A stretch of 64,000 nt of DNA from Cyrtodaria siliqua (GCA_037043455.1 JAWPHD010003094.1:62001-126000); one strand, 5' to 3'; positions 42,060-56,339 are shown, counted from the first letter of the stretch. The notes: generated from the letters alone by a model not told the origin. Program-made: numbers and translations.

Positions 42060-42360
42060 AAATGATCGTCTTTTTACTCTGCCAAAGATTTATAGTTTAC
42101 TATAGAACCTAAGGATAAAAACTGAGTAAGACAAATTTTATCACCTACTGAACAAAAGATAAAACTTTAACATCTCTGCAATGAAAAATTATGAATTGTA
42201 CGTTTCGTCATGGAGTAAGTATACTTACTCCTCAGGGAGCTATACTTACTCCTCAGGGAGTAAGCTGAAGAGTAAATATACTTACTCCCTGGTTTCGTAT
42301 TGCAGTTTATGTTCTGTTTATAAATGTAGTTTTTACATTCATTTCTAAAGCCACACACCT
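42060..42360. other. Short unannotated stretch with a palindrome
   Basis: Contains a perfect 20-bp palindrome GGAGTAAGTATACTTACTCC (42212-42231), followed by two more partial copies of its arms up to 42290. No ORF of note. Confidence 0.6.
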
Positions 42361-43590
42361 TAATCTTGAAGTTTGTATCAGCCAGGGGTTCAGGAGAACT
42401 AGCTCAGAAAAAAATTGTGGTATCAAAATCCTTTAAAGGGCCATAACTCTGCCAAATATCTGTAAACCGCAATGTGACGATGATATGCACAACTAGGTTT
42501 GGTGCTGATCATCCCTGCAAAGTTTCATTGAAATCTGGTAAGGGGTTCAAGAAAAGTAGATCAGACAAAGTTTGTGTACTAAAACCTTTAAAGGCTCATA
42601 ATTCTGCCAAAAAAAATCATTTAACCAGAATACGGCAATGATTTGCACAACTAGACATGAAATTGATCATCCCTAAAAAGCTTCGTTTAAATCCGGCCAG
42701 GGGTTCAGGAGAACTAGTCAGAACAAAATTTGTGTATTAAAACCTTTAAAGGGACACACGGCAATCTTGAAATATTTGAAATGGCTGTCTTGATTTATAT
42801 ATGCAGTATCATTTTTACTTTTACCCTGGTGACATTTACATCAATAAAGTATTCACTATTTCGTCTTATTTATGCTATTAGTTTTAATATATTACTGGTG
42901 CAATAATAAAAAAAAGTCCTATATAAGTCTATGTAAAAGTGTGACCCTCGGGGCGTGGACAAATTTGACCCCACGGTCACCATTTGAACAAACTTAGTAG
43001 AGGACCATAAGCTGATGCTACATGTAATAAATGAGAGCTCTGTACCATGTGGTTCCATAGAAGAAGATTTTTTTCAATTTCTCCCTATACAAGCCTATGT
43101 AAAACTGTGACCCCCGGGGTGGGGCCAAATGTGACCCCTGGGTCACTATTTGAACCAACTTGGTAGAGGACCATAAGCTTATAACAAATGCAAAATATTA
43201 AACCTCTGACTTTTGCAGTTCCAGAGATTTTTTAAAGTTTTTCCCTATACAAGCCTATGTAAACTGTGATCCCCGGGGCGGGCCCAAATGTGACCCCAGG
43301 GTCACCATTTGAACAAAATTGGTAGAGGACCATAAGCTTATAGCAAATGCTAGATGGTACTACATACCAAATATGAAAGCTATAGGCCTTGTTTGTGACA
43401 TATAGATTTTTCAAGTATTGCTTACATAACTGTATGTTAACATGTGACCCCCAGGGTAAGGCTCCTGATGAACAGGGCAGAATTGTCACAGGTCCATCAC
43501 ATGCTGCAAAGCAATAAATGCTCTAGGGCTAACCATTTTAGTTTTTGAAAAAATTGTTCAAGTTTACTCCATCCGGTACCGTGCTCTGGT
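42361..43590. repeat. Diverged repeat fragments (CCATAACTC and GACCCCCGGGG types)
   Basis: 42361-42760 resembles the core of the 22320-25638 element. 42840-43490 has three ~150-bp units around GACCATAAGCTTATA and GTGACCCCCGGGG. Confidence 0.6.
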
Positions 43591-45482
43591 GAGCTGAATA
43601 GGAGTCAAAATTGTGGCCTCTGGAGTGCCCACAAGCAAATTCCAATATTGACCTAGTGACATAGTTTTTTGATCCCATGTGACCCATTTTGAAACTTGAT
43701 CAAGATATAATTCAGATAAACAATCTGAGAAAGTTTCATCAAGATCTGGTCAAAAATATGGCGTCTAGAGTGTACACAAGGTTTTTCAAGTATTTGACCT
43801 AGTGACCTAGTTTTTGACCCCATGGGACCCATTTTCGAACTTGACCAAAATATAATTAAGACAACAAGTCGACAAAGTTTCATCAAGATCGGGTCAGAAA
43901 TATGGCCTCTAGAGTGTACACAAGGTTTTTCAAGTATTTGACCTAGTGACCTAGTTTTTGACCCTGTATGACCCATTTTCGAACTTTAGCAAGCTATAAT
44001 TGAGACAAATATTCTGACAAAATTGCATCAAGATCGGGTCAAAATCATGGCCTCTAGAGTGTACACGGTTTTTCCAAAGTTTGACCTAATGACCTAGTTT
44101 TTAAACCATGTGACCCATTTTTGAACTTGACCAAGATATAATTAAGACAAACATTTTGACAAAGTTTCATCAAGATTGGGTCAGAAATACGACTTCTAGA
44201 GTGTACACAAGGTTTTTCAAGTATTTGACCTAGTGACCTAGTTTTTAACCCCATTTGACCCATTTTCAAACTTGACCAACATATAATTAAGACAAACATT
44301 CTGACAAAGTTGCATCAAGCTCAGTTCAAAAATATGGCCTCTAGAGTGTACACAAGGTTTTTCCAATATTTGACCTACTGACCTAGTTTTTAACTTCATG
44401 TGACCCATTTCCGAACTTGATCAAGATGTAATTAAGATAAACAATTTGACAAAGTTTCATCAAGATTGGGTAACAAATATGACCTCTAGAGTGTACACAA
44501 GTTTTTTCAAGTATTTGACCTAGTGACCTAGTTTTTGACCCCACATGACCCATTTTTGAACTTGACCGAAAATATAATTAAGACAACATGTCGACAAAGT
44601 TTCATCAAGATCGGGTCAGAAATATGGCCTCTAGAGTGTACACAAGGTTTTTCAAGTATTTGACCTAGTGACATAGTTTTTGACCCTGTGTGACCCATTT
44701 TCGAACTTTAGCAAGCTATAATTGAGACAAATATTCTGACAAAATTGCATCAAGATCGGGTCAAAAACATGGCCTCTAGAGTGTACACACGTTTTTTCAA
44801 AGTTTGACCTAGTGACCTAGTTTTCAACACCATGTGACCCATTTTTGAACTTGACCAAGATATAATTAAGACAAACATTTTGACAAAGTTTCATCAAGAT
44901 TGGGTCAGAAATACGGCTTCTAGAGTGTACACAAGGTTTTTCAAGTATTTGACCTAGTGACCTAGTTTTTAACCCCATGTGACCCATTTTCAAACTTGAC
45001 CAAGATATAATTAAGACAAACATTCTGACAAAGTTGCATCAAGCTCAGGTCAAAAATATGGCCTCTAGAGTGTACACAAGGTTTTTCCAATATTTGACCT
45101 AGTGACCTAGTTTTTAACTTCATGTGACCCATTTCCGAACTTGATCAAGATATAATTAAGATAAACAATTTGACAAAGTTACATCAAGATTGGGTAACAA
45201 ATATGACCTCTAGAGTGTACACAAGGTTTTTCCAATATTTGACCTAGTGACCTAGTTTTTAACCCCACATGACCCATTTTCGAACTTGACCGAGATTTCA
45301 TTGAGACAAACATTCTGACAAAAATTCATGATAATTGCATCAGAAATGTGGCCTCTAGAGTGTACACAAGCAAAAGTTAACGGACGGACGACGGACGACG
45401 GACGACGGACGACGGACGGACGACGGAAGACGGACAACACACCATCCCATAAGCTCTGCTGGCCCTTGGCCAGTAGAGCTAA
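43591..45482. mobile_element. Pearl/Helentron-like element (145-bp core), left end missing
   Basis: 145-bp units, GGACGACGG microsatellite and the right end GGCCAGTAGAGCTAA as in 39874-42059. The canonical ACAAGAGG left end is absent, so it is 5'-truncated or fused to the preceding repeat. Confidence 0.72.
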
Positions 45483-47041
45483 AAAATGAAAAGGAAGGGG
45501 CAAGCTGGATGTGTCAAGAAGGAAAACATTGAAATTTTCATTAAATCAAGGGCCACAATTTTTCTGTGATGATATGGGGGTAATTTCATAATAACCCTTC
45601 CAAAGGATACATAATGCAAATTTTATAAGTTGAACATTTGAAAAAAATATGTTAAAAATGTATGTAAATGCATTTGACCTTTGACCCTTTTGTGACCTTA
45701 AACCTTGACCTTTTATCCAATGATCTTGAGCTCAATAGATAATAAAGTATGTAAGTTTGATGACGACTGGATAAAAAATGCTGAAGTTATTTACATGTCA
45801 AGAAATGCAGACGTAAACATTAACCTGATGCTAACAGCCTATCAACACATAAATGCAATTTGTGACCATGAACTTTGACCTATAGACCCCATAAGATCAT
45901 TCGAACAGCCAAGCTAAAAATATCAAATTATTTGTAAAGTTTAACCAAGGAGCTAGGTCCACAAAGGTGGGGAAGAAACCTAGGGTCTGTGCTGGTTGGA
46001 TGGTTGTATCCGTCTGTTAATGCCCAATAAGTGTATATATGGTTACAGGGTAGGGATCATAGCGATTTACAAATTATGACCCAAAGGCTATGTCCCCAGG
46101 GGTGGGGAAGGAGCCTGTGGTCTATGCTGGTTGGGTGGTAATATCCATCAGTTCATGCCCAGTAAATGTATAATTATATGCTTATAGCGTGAGGATCACA
46201 ACCATTCACAAGTTATGACCCAGGGGCTATGTCACCAGGGGTGGGGAAGGAGTCGATGCCGGTTGGGTGGTTGTATCCATCAGTTCATGCCCAGTAAGTG
46301 TATATAGCATTATAGGTAGGGAATCTCAATGGTTCGAAGTTATGATTGAGGGGCTATGTCCCCAGGAGTGGGGAAGGAGACAGGGTCTTTGCTGGTTGGG
46401 TGGTTATATCCGCCTGTTCAAGGCCAGTAAGTGTATATATGGCTATAGGGTGGGAATCTCAATGGTTTCCAAGTTATGACCAAGGGGATATGTCCCCAGG
46501 GGTGGGGAAGCAACCTGGTTTCTATGCTGGTTGGATGGTTGTATATGTCTGTTCATGTCCAGTAAGTGTATATATGGTTATAGGGTGGGGATCTCAACGG
46601 TTACCAAGTTATGACTCAGGGGCCCACCCATACCCTCATGTTTTACCTCTTGTGACCCCCGCGGCAGGTCTAATTCTGACCCCAGGGTCACCATTTAAGC
46701 AAACTTGGTAGAGGACTACTAGACGAGGCTACATACAAAATATCTAAGCTGCATTCCTTTTTGTTTGGGAGAAGATTTTGAAGTGTTTTGCCTATATACT
46801 TCTATGTAAAAATGACATTTTTTTATAAATTCAGGGGCCATAATTTTGTCAAAATGAATGGAAGATTTATGGGGATTGTTGGACAAGGTGCAGAATTTGA
46901 TGGGAAGCATTAGTATACAGTTTTAATGCAACAGTAGTTGAAGTTATAAATCTATTGCACAAAAACTTTAAGGTGAAGTTGGGGACGCCGACGCCGTGGT
47001 GAGTAGGATAGCTGTCCCTATTCTTCGAATAGTCCAGCTAA
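45483..47041. repeat. Diverged repeats, including ~135-bp units at 46080-46640
   Basis: 45483-45920 ends in a CCAAGCTAA terminus. 46080-46640 has four units around GGGGCTATGTCCCCAGG spaced 127-139 bp. 46640-47041 ends with a TATTCTTCGAATA hairpin and CCAGCTAA. Apparent ORFs here are repeat artefacts. Confidence 0.6.
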
Positions 47042-47910
47042 AAGTCATTCAAACGGAACACAACATTAATATGCACAACTAGACTTGGTAGAACAGGAGA
47101 ACTGGTTGGGACAAAGTTTGTGTATTGAAAACTTTAAAGAGCCATAACTCTGCCAAAAATCATTCAACCGTAACACGACAATGATATAAGCAACTTGGTT
47201 GAGGAGAACTAGTCCGGACAATGTTTGTGTATTAAAACCTTTAAAGAGCCACAACTCCAAAAAAAAAATCATTCAATCGGTACAAAACAACAATATGCAC
47301 AACTAAGCTTGTTACTGATCATTCCTGCCAAATTTCACTGAAATTCAGCCAGGAGTTCCCAAAGATATGTGCAACTAGGCTTAGTACTGATCATTCCTGC
47401 CAAGTTTCGTTGAAATCCATAAAGGGGTTCAGGAGAACTAGTCTGAACAAAGTTAGCATATTAAATCTGTTAATGGGACATAATTCTGCCAAAAACCATT
47501 CAACTGGAACATGGCGATGATATGCACAACTTGGCTTGGTACTGATCCCTGCAAAGTTTCGTTGAAATTCGGCCAGGGGTTCAGGAGAACTAGACTGGAA
47601 AAAATTGCTGTACTAAAATCTTTAAAGGGCCATAACTGGTCCGATAACCTGTCCAAGCTTTCATTGATATAAACAATCTGTGCAAGTTTGGTAAAGATCG
47701 AATAATAGATGAAGGTGTTAGAGTGGTCACAAGGCAGACAAGACAAAATATGGCAATTTTTGTTAGTTCAAGGGCAATAACTCCGGTGTTACTGGTCGGA
47801 TCAGGGTTGTTTTCAAAGATCAATATAATACTGTGTGTTAACAGCAAAAAGTTAATGGTCGATGACTATGGACATAAGCTCATCCGGAAAGTAGGAAAGA
47901 AATGCTTAAA
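47042..47910. repeat. Diverged GCCATAACTC-type repeats
   Basis: Related to the core of 22320-25638 (AAAGAGCCATAACTCTGCC, GGCGATGATATGCACAACT), with order and spacing degraded. Confidence 0.6.
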
Positions 47911-48965
47911 TTGAATCTTTCAATGTGAAGTATGTTGAAGCAAACTGTGTTACAGAAACAGAGCTAAACACGTTAAAAAATTCAAAACACATCCAGTCAG
48001 GTCAATGTGTCGAGATTTTCACTAAAGCTACTTTAAAAGCCTGAAAAAAGTTTTTGATGTGTATATAGATATAAGAATAATTTGTTTGTCATATTTTATA
48101 TTTATGTCATATATGTTTTTAAAATCAATAACATCATACCATCTGCCTCACCTATACCACAATTTACACTGATATAGTTTGTAAGAAAAGTTCCTAACCT
48201 CTGAGGCTCGGCATAAAATTCAGGAGGTATCTTTGCTATTCAAACCAGCTGGGTTCATTCGCCATCTAACGTCTGGTAGGAGAACCAATCCAGCACCATA
48301 AAAACATCTGTGGCTTCATCTAGGAAAATCAGTTTATAGACTTAAGTTACTTCTAGAACGAATATGTAGTTTAGTTAATATGCATAAATAAAAATATGCA
48401 TAAATAAAAAGTTTGAATAGTGAATATACATGAAATGTCTTAGGAACTGAAACATTCAATGCATTCAGACGCATGAAAGATATTGTGACCAACACCATTA
48501 ATAATTGTATAATGAAGATCATTGTCAAGATTTTCAGTTCACTTGCTTGAACAAAATCCCGAAGTTGAGATGACCACTATTTAGTGCATAATACATTAAA
48601 GAGGTTGTAAATGTTAATTTTATATTAAATTGAATTTAAAGTTCACTCCATCTCATGTCTACTGGCAGAGGTGTTTGTTCTCCATCTCATTTCTGCGGAT
48701 TCATCTACAAAATAAAACATATCTTTTTTAAAATAAACAGCTAATATAAATATTTTCACCAAGTTTGAAGATCTGATTAAAAAAAGTAGCATTGTTTTAT
48801 TACAATGAAAGTTTGTAAACATTTTAGTTACTAAAAACAATGGTGTTTGCAGTATACCGAGATGACATTTAAAACATTGCAAAAACAATGGTGTCTAGCA
48901 TGGCATGGGTATTTTTTTAATTTGTCCCACTTTCTTCTATGAATCAAATTTGATAAAAATAAAAA
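47911..48965. other. No gene or clear repeat recognised
   Basis: A/T-rich sequence without a credible ORF, tRNA or inverted repeat. A CATCTCAT pair near 48645-48690 is the only internal repetition noticed. Confidence 0.4.
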
Positions 48966-48966
48966 T

Positions 48967-49014
48967 GGGGGGGGGGGGGGGGGGGGGGGGATAATGGGGG
49001 GGGGGGGGGGGGGG
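48967..49014. repeat. Twin poly-G tracts
   Basis: 24 consecutive G, then ATAAT, then 19 G. Potential G-quadruplex; length may be unreliable in assembly. Confidence 0.85.
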
Positions 49015-49079
49015 TATATTAACATTCTAAAAAAATATGGTAAAAAGATCAGATAACTACAGATTTAACAAAGGAAAAT

Positions 49080-49640
49080 ACAAAATACAATATAGCATTT
49101 ATCAACAAATCAAGGGCCATAACTCTGTCATTACTAACAAGATCTAGCTGGTTTTTGAACTTGTCCTTTGCACAACTAGACATCTTACTGAGACTTCTTG
49201 CCAAATTTTGTAGAAATCCAACAAGCCGTTTAGGAGTAGCGCCGATAAGAAATTAAAAGTAAAAATGTCAAAGGGCCATAACTCCGTCATTAATCAGCGA
49301 ACTGGAAAAAAAGCATGATATGCACAACTAGATATCTTACTGATGCTTCCTGCCAAGTTTTGTCAAAATCCAACAAGGCGTTAAGGAGGAGTACTGCCGA
49401 CAAGAAATTTAAAAGTAAGAATGTCAATTGGCCGTATCACGAACTGGAAAAAAAAAAGCAATAGGCACAACTAGAAATCATAGCAATGCTTCCTGCTAAC
49501 ATGGCGTTAACACAAAAAAAGAAATGGAAAAAAAATTTATATATTAAACAAAAAAGTATTTAAAAAAATATATATAGAAAATAAAAAATAAAAAAATAAA
49601 AAAAAGTAAAAAAAATATTTTAAAAAAAATCAATCGATCA
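49080..49640. repeat. Diverged GCCATAACTC-type units and an A-rich tract
   Basis: Three degraded units (AGGGCCATAACTC, TCCTGCCAAGTTTTG) followed by a poly-A-rich, low-complexity stretch at 49500-49640. Confidence 0.55.
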
Positions 49641-50296
49641 AATAAAATCAAAACAAGAGGTCAATGACCTTGAAGCTCTACTGATTGATTTTGATTTCAG
49701 GAAGTAGTCACTACAGACTTGCTTTTTGAAAATCTATTTTTAACCGTGGTGGCCATCTTGAATTTCCGGCCGACCTGAAATTTTGCTAGGATCAATTAGA
49801 CATTAAGAGCAACATTCCTGTGAAGTTTCATGAAAATCCGTCAAGTAGTTTCAGAGGAGTAGTCGCTACAAGTTTTCATTATATAACTCTATGTAAACAA
49901 AGATGGCCGCTGGCAGCCATGTTTAATGTCAAATCAAAACGATTTTCGACAAGGACCAACATCATGTCATACTTATCATTTTAGAAAAAGTCCCACATCA
50001 ATATCTCTTATTGTTTTGAAGAAGTAGTCGCTACAAACTTATTTATTTTAAATCTATTTTTAGTTGTGGTGGCCATCTTGAATTTCCGGCCGACCTGAAA
50101 TTTTTCTAGAATCAACTAGACATCAAGAGCAACATTCCTGTGAAGTTCCATGAACATCCGTCAAGTAGTTTCAGAGGAGTAGTCGCTACAAGTTTTTATT
50201 ATATAAATCTATGTAACCAAAGATGGCCACTGGCAGCCATGTTTAACGTCGAATCAAAATAATTTTCCACAAGGATCAACATCATGTCATGCTGAA

Positions 50297-50566
50297 TTGA
50301 ATTGAATTGGATTTTATAGTCGCACCAACAGCTAAGGTCATATGGCGACTTTCCAGCTTCCACTGGTGGAGGAAGACCCCAGGTGCCCCTCCGGGCAATT
50401 TTCGTGCACGGGCGGGCACCTGGGTAGAACCACCTACGTTCCGCAAGCCAGCTGGATAGCTTCCTCACATAAAGATTCCTAGGCCCCTGAGGGATCGAAC
50501 CTACAGCGGTGAGGGGCAAGTGATTGCAAGTCAGAGACTCTAACCACTCGGCCACGGACGCCCCTC
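50297..50566 (-). mobile_element. tRNA-derived SINE with conserved central domain
   Basis: On the minus strand the head reads GTCCGTGGCCGAGTGGTTAG (A box) and GGTTCGATCCC (B box), a Ser/Leu-tRNA-like start. The body includes GGTCTTCCTCCACCAGTGG and GTCGCCATATGACC, similar to central domains of metazoan SINE superfamilies as I recall. The tail is a repeat of ATTCA. The ORF on this strand is not protein coding. Confidence 0.8.
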
Positions 50567-53500
50567 AAATACAATGACAACAAAACCAAATTAAACAAAT
50601 AACAACACCCAGGCAACATATCAAAGAACAACATCAAAACACAATGACAACAGACCAAATTAACTTAAAAAACAACTGCAGGGCAACTTATCAATAAAAC
50701 AACAACAACAAAACACAATAACAACATAACCAAATTAAACTTAAATAACAACAGCCAGGCAACATATCAAACAAACAACAACAACAAAACACAATGACAA
50801 CACAACCAAATTAAACTTAAATAACAACAGCCAGGCAACATATCAATCAAACAACATAAACAAAACACAATGACAACAGAATCAAATTAAACAAAAAACA
50901 ACAGCCAGGCAACATATCAAAGAACAACATCAATACACAATGACAACAGAACCAAATTAAACTTAAATAACAACCACCGGGCAAAATATCAATCAAACAA
51001 CAACAACAAAACACAATGACAACAGAACCAAATTAAACTTAACAACAGACAGCCAACATATCAATCAAACAACAACAAAACACAATGACAACAGAACCAA
51101 ATTAAACTTAAATAACAACAGCCAGGCAACATATCAATCAAAAAACATAAACAAAACACAATGAAAACAGAACCAAATTAAACAAAAAACAACAGCCAGG
51201 CAAAATACCAATCAAACAACAACATCAAAACACAATGACAACAGAATCAAACTAAACTTAAATAACAACCGCCGGGCAACATATCAAACAACAACAACAA
51301 AACACAATAACAACAGGACCAAATTAAACTTAAACAACAATAGCCAGGCAACATAGCAATCAAACAACAACAACAACAAAACACAATGACCACAGAACCA
51401 AATTAAAATTAAATAACAACAGCCAGGCAACATATCAATCAAAAAACATAAACAAAACACAATGACAACAAAACCAAATTAAACAAATAACAACAGCCAG
51501 GCAACATATCAAAGAACAACATCAAAACACAATGACAACAGAACCAAATTAAACTTAAATAACAACCGCAGGGCAACATATCATTCAAACAACAACAATA
51601 AAAAACACAATGACAACAGGACCAAATTAAACTTAAACAACAACAGCCAGGCAACATATCAATAAAACAACAACAACAAAACACAATACCAACATAACCA
51701 AATTAAACTTAAATAACAATAGCCAGGCAACATATTAATCAAATAACAACAACAAAACACAATGACAACAGAACCAAATTAAACTTAAATAAAAACAGCC
51801 AGGCAACATATCAATCAAACAAAATAAACAAAACACAATGACAACAGAACCAAATTAAACAATTAACAACAGCCAGGCAACATATCAAAGAACAACATCA
51901 AAACACAATGACAACAGAACCAAATTAAACTTAAATAACAACCGCCGGGCAACATATCAAACAAACAACAACAACAAAACACAATGACAACAGGACCAAA
52001 TTAAATTTAAACAACAACAGTCAGGCAACATAACAATCAAACAACAACAACAAAACACAATGACAACAGAACCAAATTAAACTTAAACAACAACAGCCAG
52101 GCAACATATCAATCAAATAACAACATAAATACAATGACCAAAGCATCAAATTAAACTTAAATAACAACAGTCAGGCAACATATCATCCAAACAACATAAA
52201 CAAAACACAATAACAGCAGAACCAAATTAAACACATAACAACAGCGAGGAAACTTATCAATCAAACAACAACAACAAAACACAATGACAACAGAACCAAA
52301 TTAAACTTAAATAACAACAGCCAGGCAACATATCAATCAAACAACAACAACAAAACACAATGACAACAGAACCAAATTAAACTTAAATAAAAACAGCCAG
52401 GCAACATATCAATCAAACAACATAAACAAAACACAATTACAACAGAACCAAATTAAACAAATAACAACAGCCAGGCAACATATCAAAGAACAACATCAAA
52501 ACACAATGACAACAGGACCAAATTAAATTTAAACAACAACCGCCAGGCAACATATCAATCAAACAACAACATCAAAACACAATGACAACAGAACCAAATT
52601 AAACTTAAACAACAACAGCCAGGCAACATATCAATCAAACAACAACATCAAAACACAATGACAACAGAACCAAATCAAACTTAAATAACAACCACCGGGC
52701 AAAATATCAATCAAACAACAACAACAAAACACAATGACAACAGAACCAAAATAAACTTAAACAACAACAGACAGCCAACATATCAATCAAATAACAACAT
52801 AAACACAATGACCACAGAACCAAATTAAACTTAAATAACAACAGCCAGGCAACATATCAATCAAACAACAACAACAAAATACAATGAAAACAGGACCAAA
52901 TTAAACTTAAATAACAACAGCCAGGCAACATATCAAACAAACAACAACAACAAAACACAATGACAACACAACCAAATTAAACTTAAATAACAACAGCCAG
53001 GCAACATATCAATCAAACAACATAAACAAAACACAATGACAACAGAATCAAATTAAACAAAAAACAACAGCCAGGCAACATATCAAAGAACAACATCAAT
53101 ACACAATGACAACAGAACCAAATTAAACTTAAATAACAACCACCGGGCAAAATATCAATCAAACAACAACAACAAAACACAATGACAACAGAACCAAATT
53201 AAACTTAACAACAGACAGCCAACATATCAATCAAACAACAACAAAACACAATGACAACAGAACCAAATTAAACTTAAATAACAACAGCCAGGCAACATAT
53301 CAATCAAAAAACATAAACAAAACACAATGAAAACAGAACCAAATTAAACAAAAAACAACAGCCAGGCAAAATACCAATCAAACAACAACATCAAAACACA
53401 ATGACAACAGAATCAAACTAAACTTAAATAACAACCGCCGGGCAACATATCAAACAACAACAACAAAACACAATAACAACAGGACCAAATTAAACTTAAA

Positions 53501-55690
53501 CAACAATAGCCAGGCAACATAGCAATCAAACAACAACAACAACAAAACACAATGACCACAGAACCAAATTAAAATTAAATAACAACAGCCAGGCAACATA
53601 TCAATCAAAAAACATAAACAAAACACAATGACAACAAAACCAAATTAAACAAATAACAACAGCCAGGCAACATATCAAAGAACAACATCAAAACACAATG
53701 ACAACAGAACCAAATTAAACTTAAATAACAACCGCAGGGCAACATATCATTCAAACAACAACAATAAAAAACACAATGACAACAGGACCAAATTAAACTT
53801 AAACAACAACAGCCAGGCAACATATCAATAAAACAACAACAACAAAACACAATACCAACATAACCAAATTAAACTTAAATAACAATAGCCAGGCAACATA
53901 TTAATCAAATAACAACAACAAAACACAATGACAACAGAACCAAATTAAACTTAAATAAAAACAGCCAGGCAACATATCAATCAAACAAAATAAACAAAAC
54001 ACAATGACAACAGAACCAAATTAAACAATTAACAACAGCCAGGCAACATATCAAAGAACAACATCAAAACACAATGACAACAGAACCAAATTAAACTTAA
54101 ATAACAACCGCCGGGCAACATATCAAACAAACAACAACAACAAAACACAATGACAACAGGACCAAATTAAATTTAAACAACAACAGTCAGGCAACATAAC
54201 AATCAAACAACAACAACAAAACACAATGACAACAGAACCAAATTAAACTTAAACAACAACAGCCAGGCAACATATCAATCAAATAACAACATAAATACAA
54301 TGACCAAAGCATCAAATTAAACTTAAATAACAACAGTCAGGCAACATATCATCCAAACAACATAAACAAAACACAATAACAGCAGAACCAAATTAAACAC
54401 ATAACAACAGCGAGGAAACTTATAAATCAAACAACAACAACAAAACACAATGACAACAGAACCAAATTAAACTTAAATAACAACAGCCAGGCAACATATC
54501 AATCAAACAACAACAACAAAACACAATGACAACAGAACCAAATTAAACTTAAATAAAAACAGCCAGGCAACATATCAATCAAACAACATAAACAAAACAC
54601 AATTACAACAGAACCAAATTAAACAAATAACAACAGCCAGGCAACATATCAAAGAACAACATCAAAACACAATGACAACAGGACCAAATTAAATTTAAAC
54701 AACAACCGCCAGGCAACATATCAATCAAACAACAACATCAAAACACAATGACAACAGAACCAAATTAAACTTAAACAACAACAGCCAGGCAACATATCAA
54801 TCAAACAACAACATCAAAACACAATGACAACAGAACCAAATCAAACTTAAATAACAACCACCGGGCAAAATATCAATCAAACAACAACAACAAAACACAA
54901 TGACAACAGAACCAAAATAAACTTAAACAACAACAGACAGCCAACATATCAATCAAATAACAACATAAACACAATGACCACAGAACCAAATTAAACTTAA
55001 ATAACAACAGCCAGGCAACATATCAATCAAACAACAACAACAAAATACAATGAAAACAGGACCAAATTAAATTTAAATAACAACAGCCAGGCAACATATC
55101 AATCAGACAACAACAACAAAACACAATGAGAACAGGACCAAATTAAACTTCAATACCAACAGCCAGGCAACATATCAATCAAACAACAACAACAAAACAC
55201 TATGACCACAGAACCAAATTAAATTTAAATAACAACAGCCAGGCAACATATCAATCAAACAACAACATCAAAACCCAATAACAACAGAACCAAATTAAAC
55301 TTAAATAACAACAGCCAGGCAACATATCAATCAAACAACAACAAAACACAATGACAACAGAACCAAATTAAACTTAAATAGCAACAGTCGGGCAACATAT
55401 CAATCAAACAACAACATAAACACAATGATCACAGAACCAAATTAAACTTAAATAACAACAGCCAGGCAACATATCAATCAAAAAACATAAACAAAACACA
55501 ATGAAAACAGAACCAAATTAAACAAATAACAACAGCCAGGCAACGTATCAATCAAACAACAGAATCAAAACACAATGACAACAGAAGCAACTTAAACTTA
55601 AATAACAACCGCCGGGCAGCATATCAATCAAACAACAACAACAAAACACAATGACAACAGGACCAAATTAATTTTGAACAACAACAGAAA
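50567..55690. repeat. Minisatellite, ~76-bp units, ~5.1 kb
   Basis: Units of about 65-80 bp containing CAACAAAACACAATGACAAC, ACCAAATTAAAC and CCAGGCAACATATCAA. The A/C-rich strand bias is extreme. Identical ORFs in it arise from repetition only. Confidence 0.93.
50730..55061. repeat. 2166-bp higher-order duplication inside the minisatellite
   Basis: The block starting at 50730 is repeated from 52896 with near identity, variants included, as far as about 55060-55085. Confidence 0.85.
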
Positions 55691-56339
55691 AGTCCCATAT
55701 CAATATCACTTATAGTTTTCAAGAAGTAGTCGCTACAAACTTGTTTTTTAAAAATCTATTTTTAGCTGTGACGGCCATCTTGAATTTCCGGCCGACCTGA
55801 AATTTTTCTAGGATCAATTAGACATCAAGAGCAACATTCCTGTAAAGTTTCATGACAATCCGCCAAGTAGTTTCAGAGGAGTAGTCGCTACAAGTTTTTA
55901 CTATATAACTCTATGTAAACAAAGATGGCCGCTGGCAGCCATGTTTAACGTTGAATCAAAATGATTTTTGACAAGGATCAACATCATGTCATGCTGATCA
56001 TTATAGAAAAAGTCCCATATCAATATCACTTATAGTTTTCAAGAAGTAGTCGCTACAAACTTGTATTTTAAAACTCTATTTTTAGCTTTGGCGGCCATCT
56101 TGGATTTCACATCAACATGAATTATTGCTAGGATCAACTAGACTTTATGAGCAACATTTCTGTAAAGTTTCATGAATATCCATCCAGTAATTTCAGAGGA
56201 GTTGTCGCTACAAATAAAAGTTTACGGACAGACGGACGGACGACGGACGCCGCACTACGGCATAAGCTCTGCTGATCTCTGATCAGTAGAGCTAAAAATA
56301 AATAAAAATATGAATAAAATCAAAAAATAATCAATCATA

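Larger units (their letters stand above)
49653..56295. mobile_element. Helentron-like element carrying a minisatellite and a SINE
   Basis: The left end ACAAGAGGTCAATGACCT (hairpin) is followed by CTCTACTGAT. The right end is CTGATCTCTGATCAG, then TAGAGCTAA. Core units of roughly 320 bp (GTCGCTACAA, TTTCCGGCCGACC) flank a central block made of a SINE (about 50297-50566) and a 5.1-kb minisatellite. A GACGGACGG microsatellite sits near the right end. It is the same architecture as the GGCC elements with a different stem sequence. Confidence 0.75.

Noticed and set aside
46267..46711. Two overlapping ORFs of 70 and 121 codons
   Set aside because: Repeated GLCWLGG-like segments mirror the ~135-bp DNA repeats; no other support.
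50199..50555. 118-codon minus-strand ORF
   Set aside because: It is the SINE read in frame.
51439..51684. Cys-rich 81-codon ORF present twice (also 53605)
   Set aside because: Read-out of the minisatellite; duplicated because of the 2166-bp higher-order repeat.
50567..55690. CRISPR-like array
   Set aside because: Units are contiguous and vary without a repeat-spacer pattern; no cas genes; eukaryotic context.
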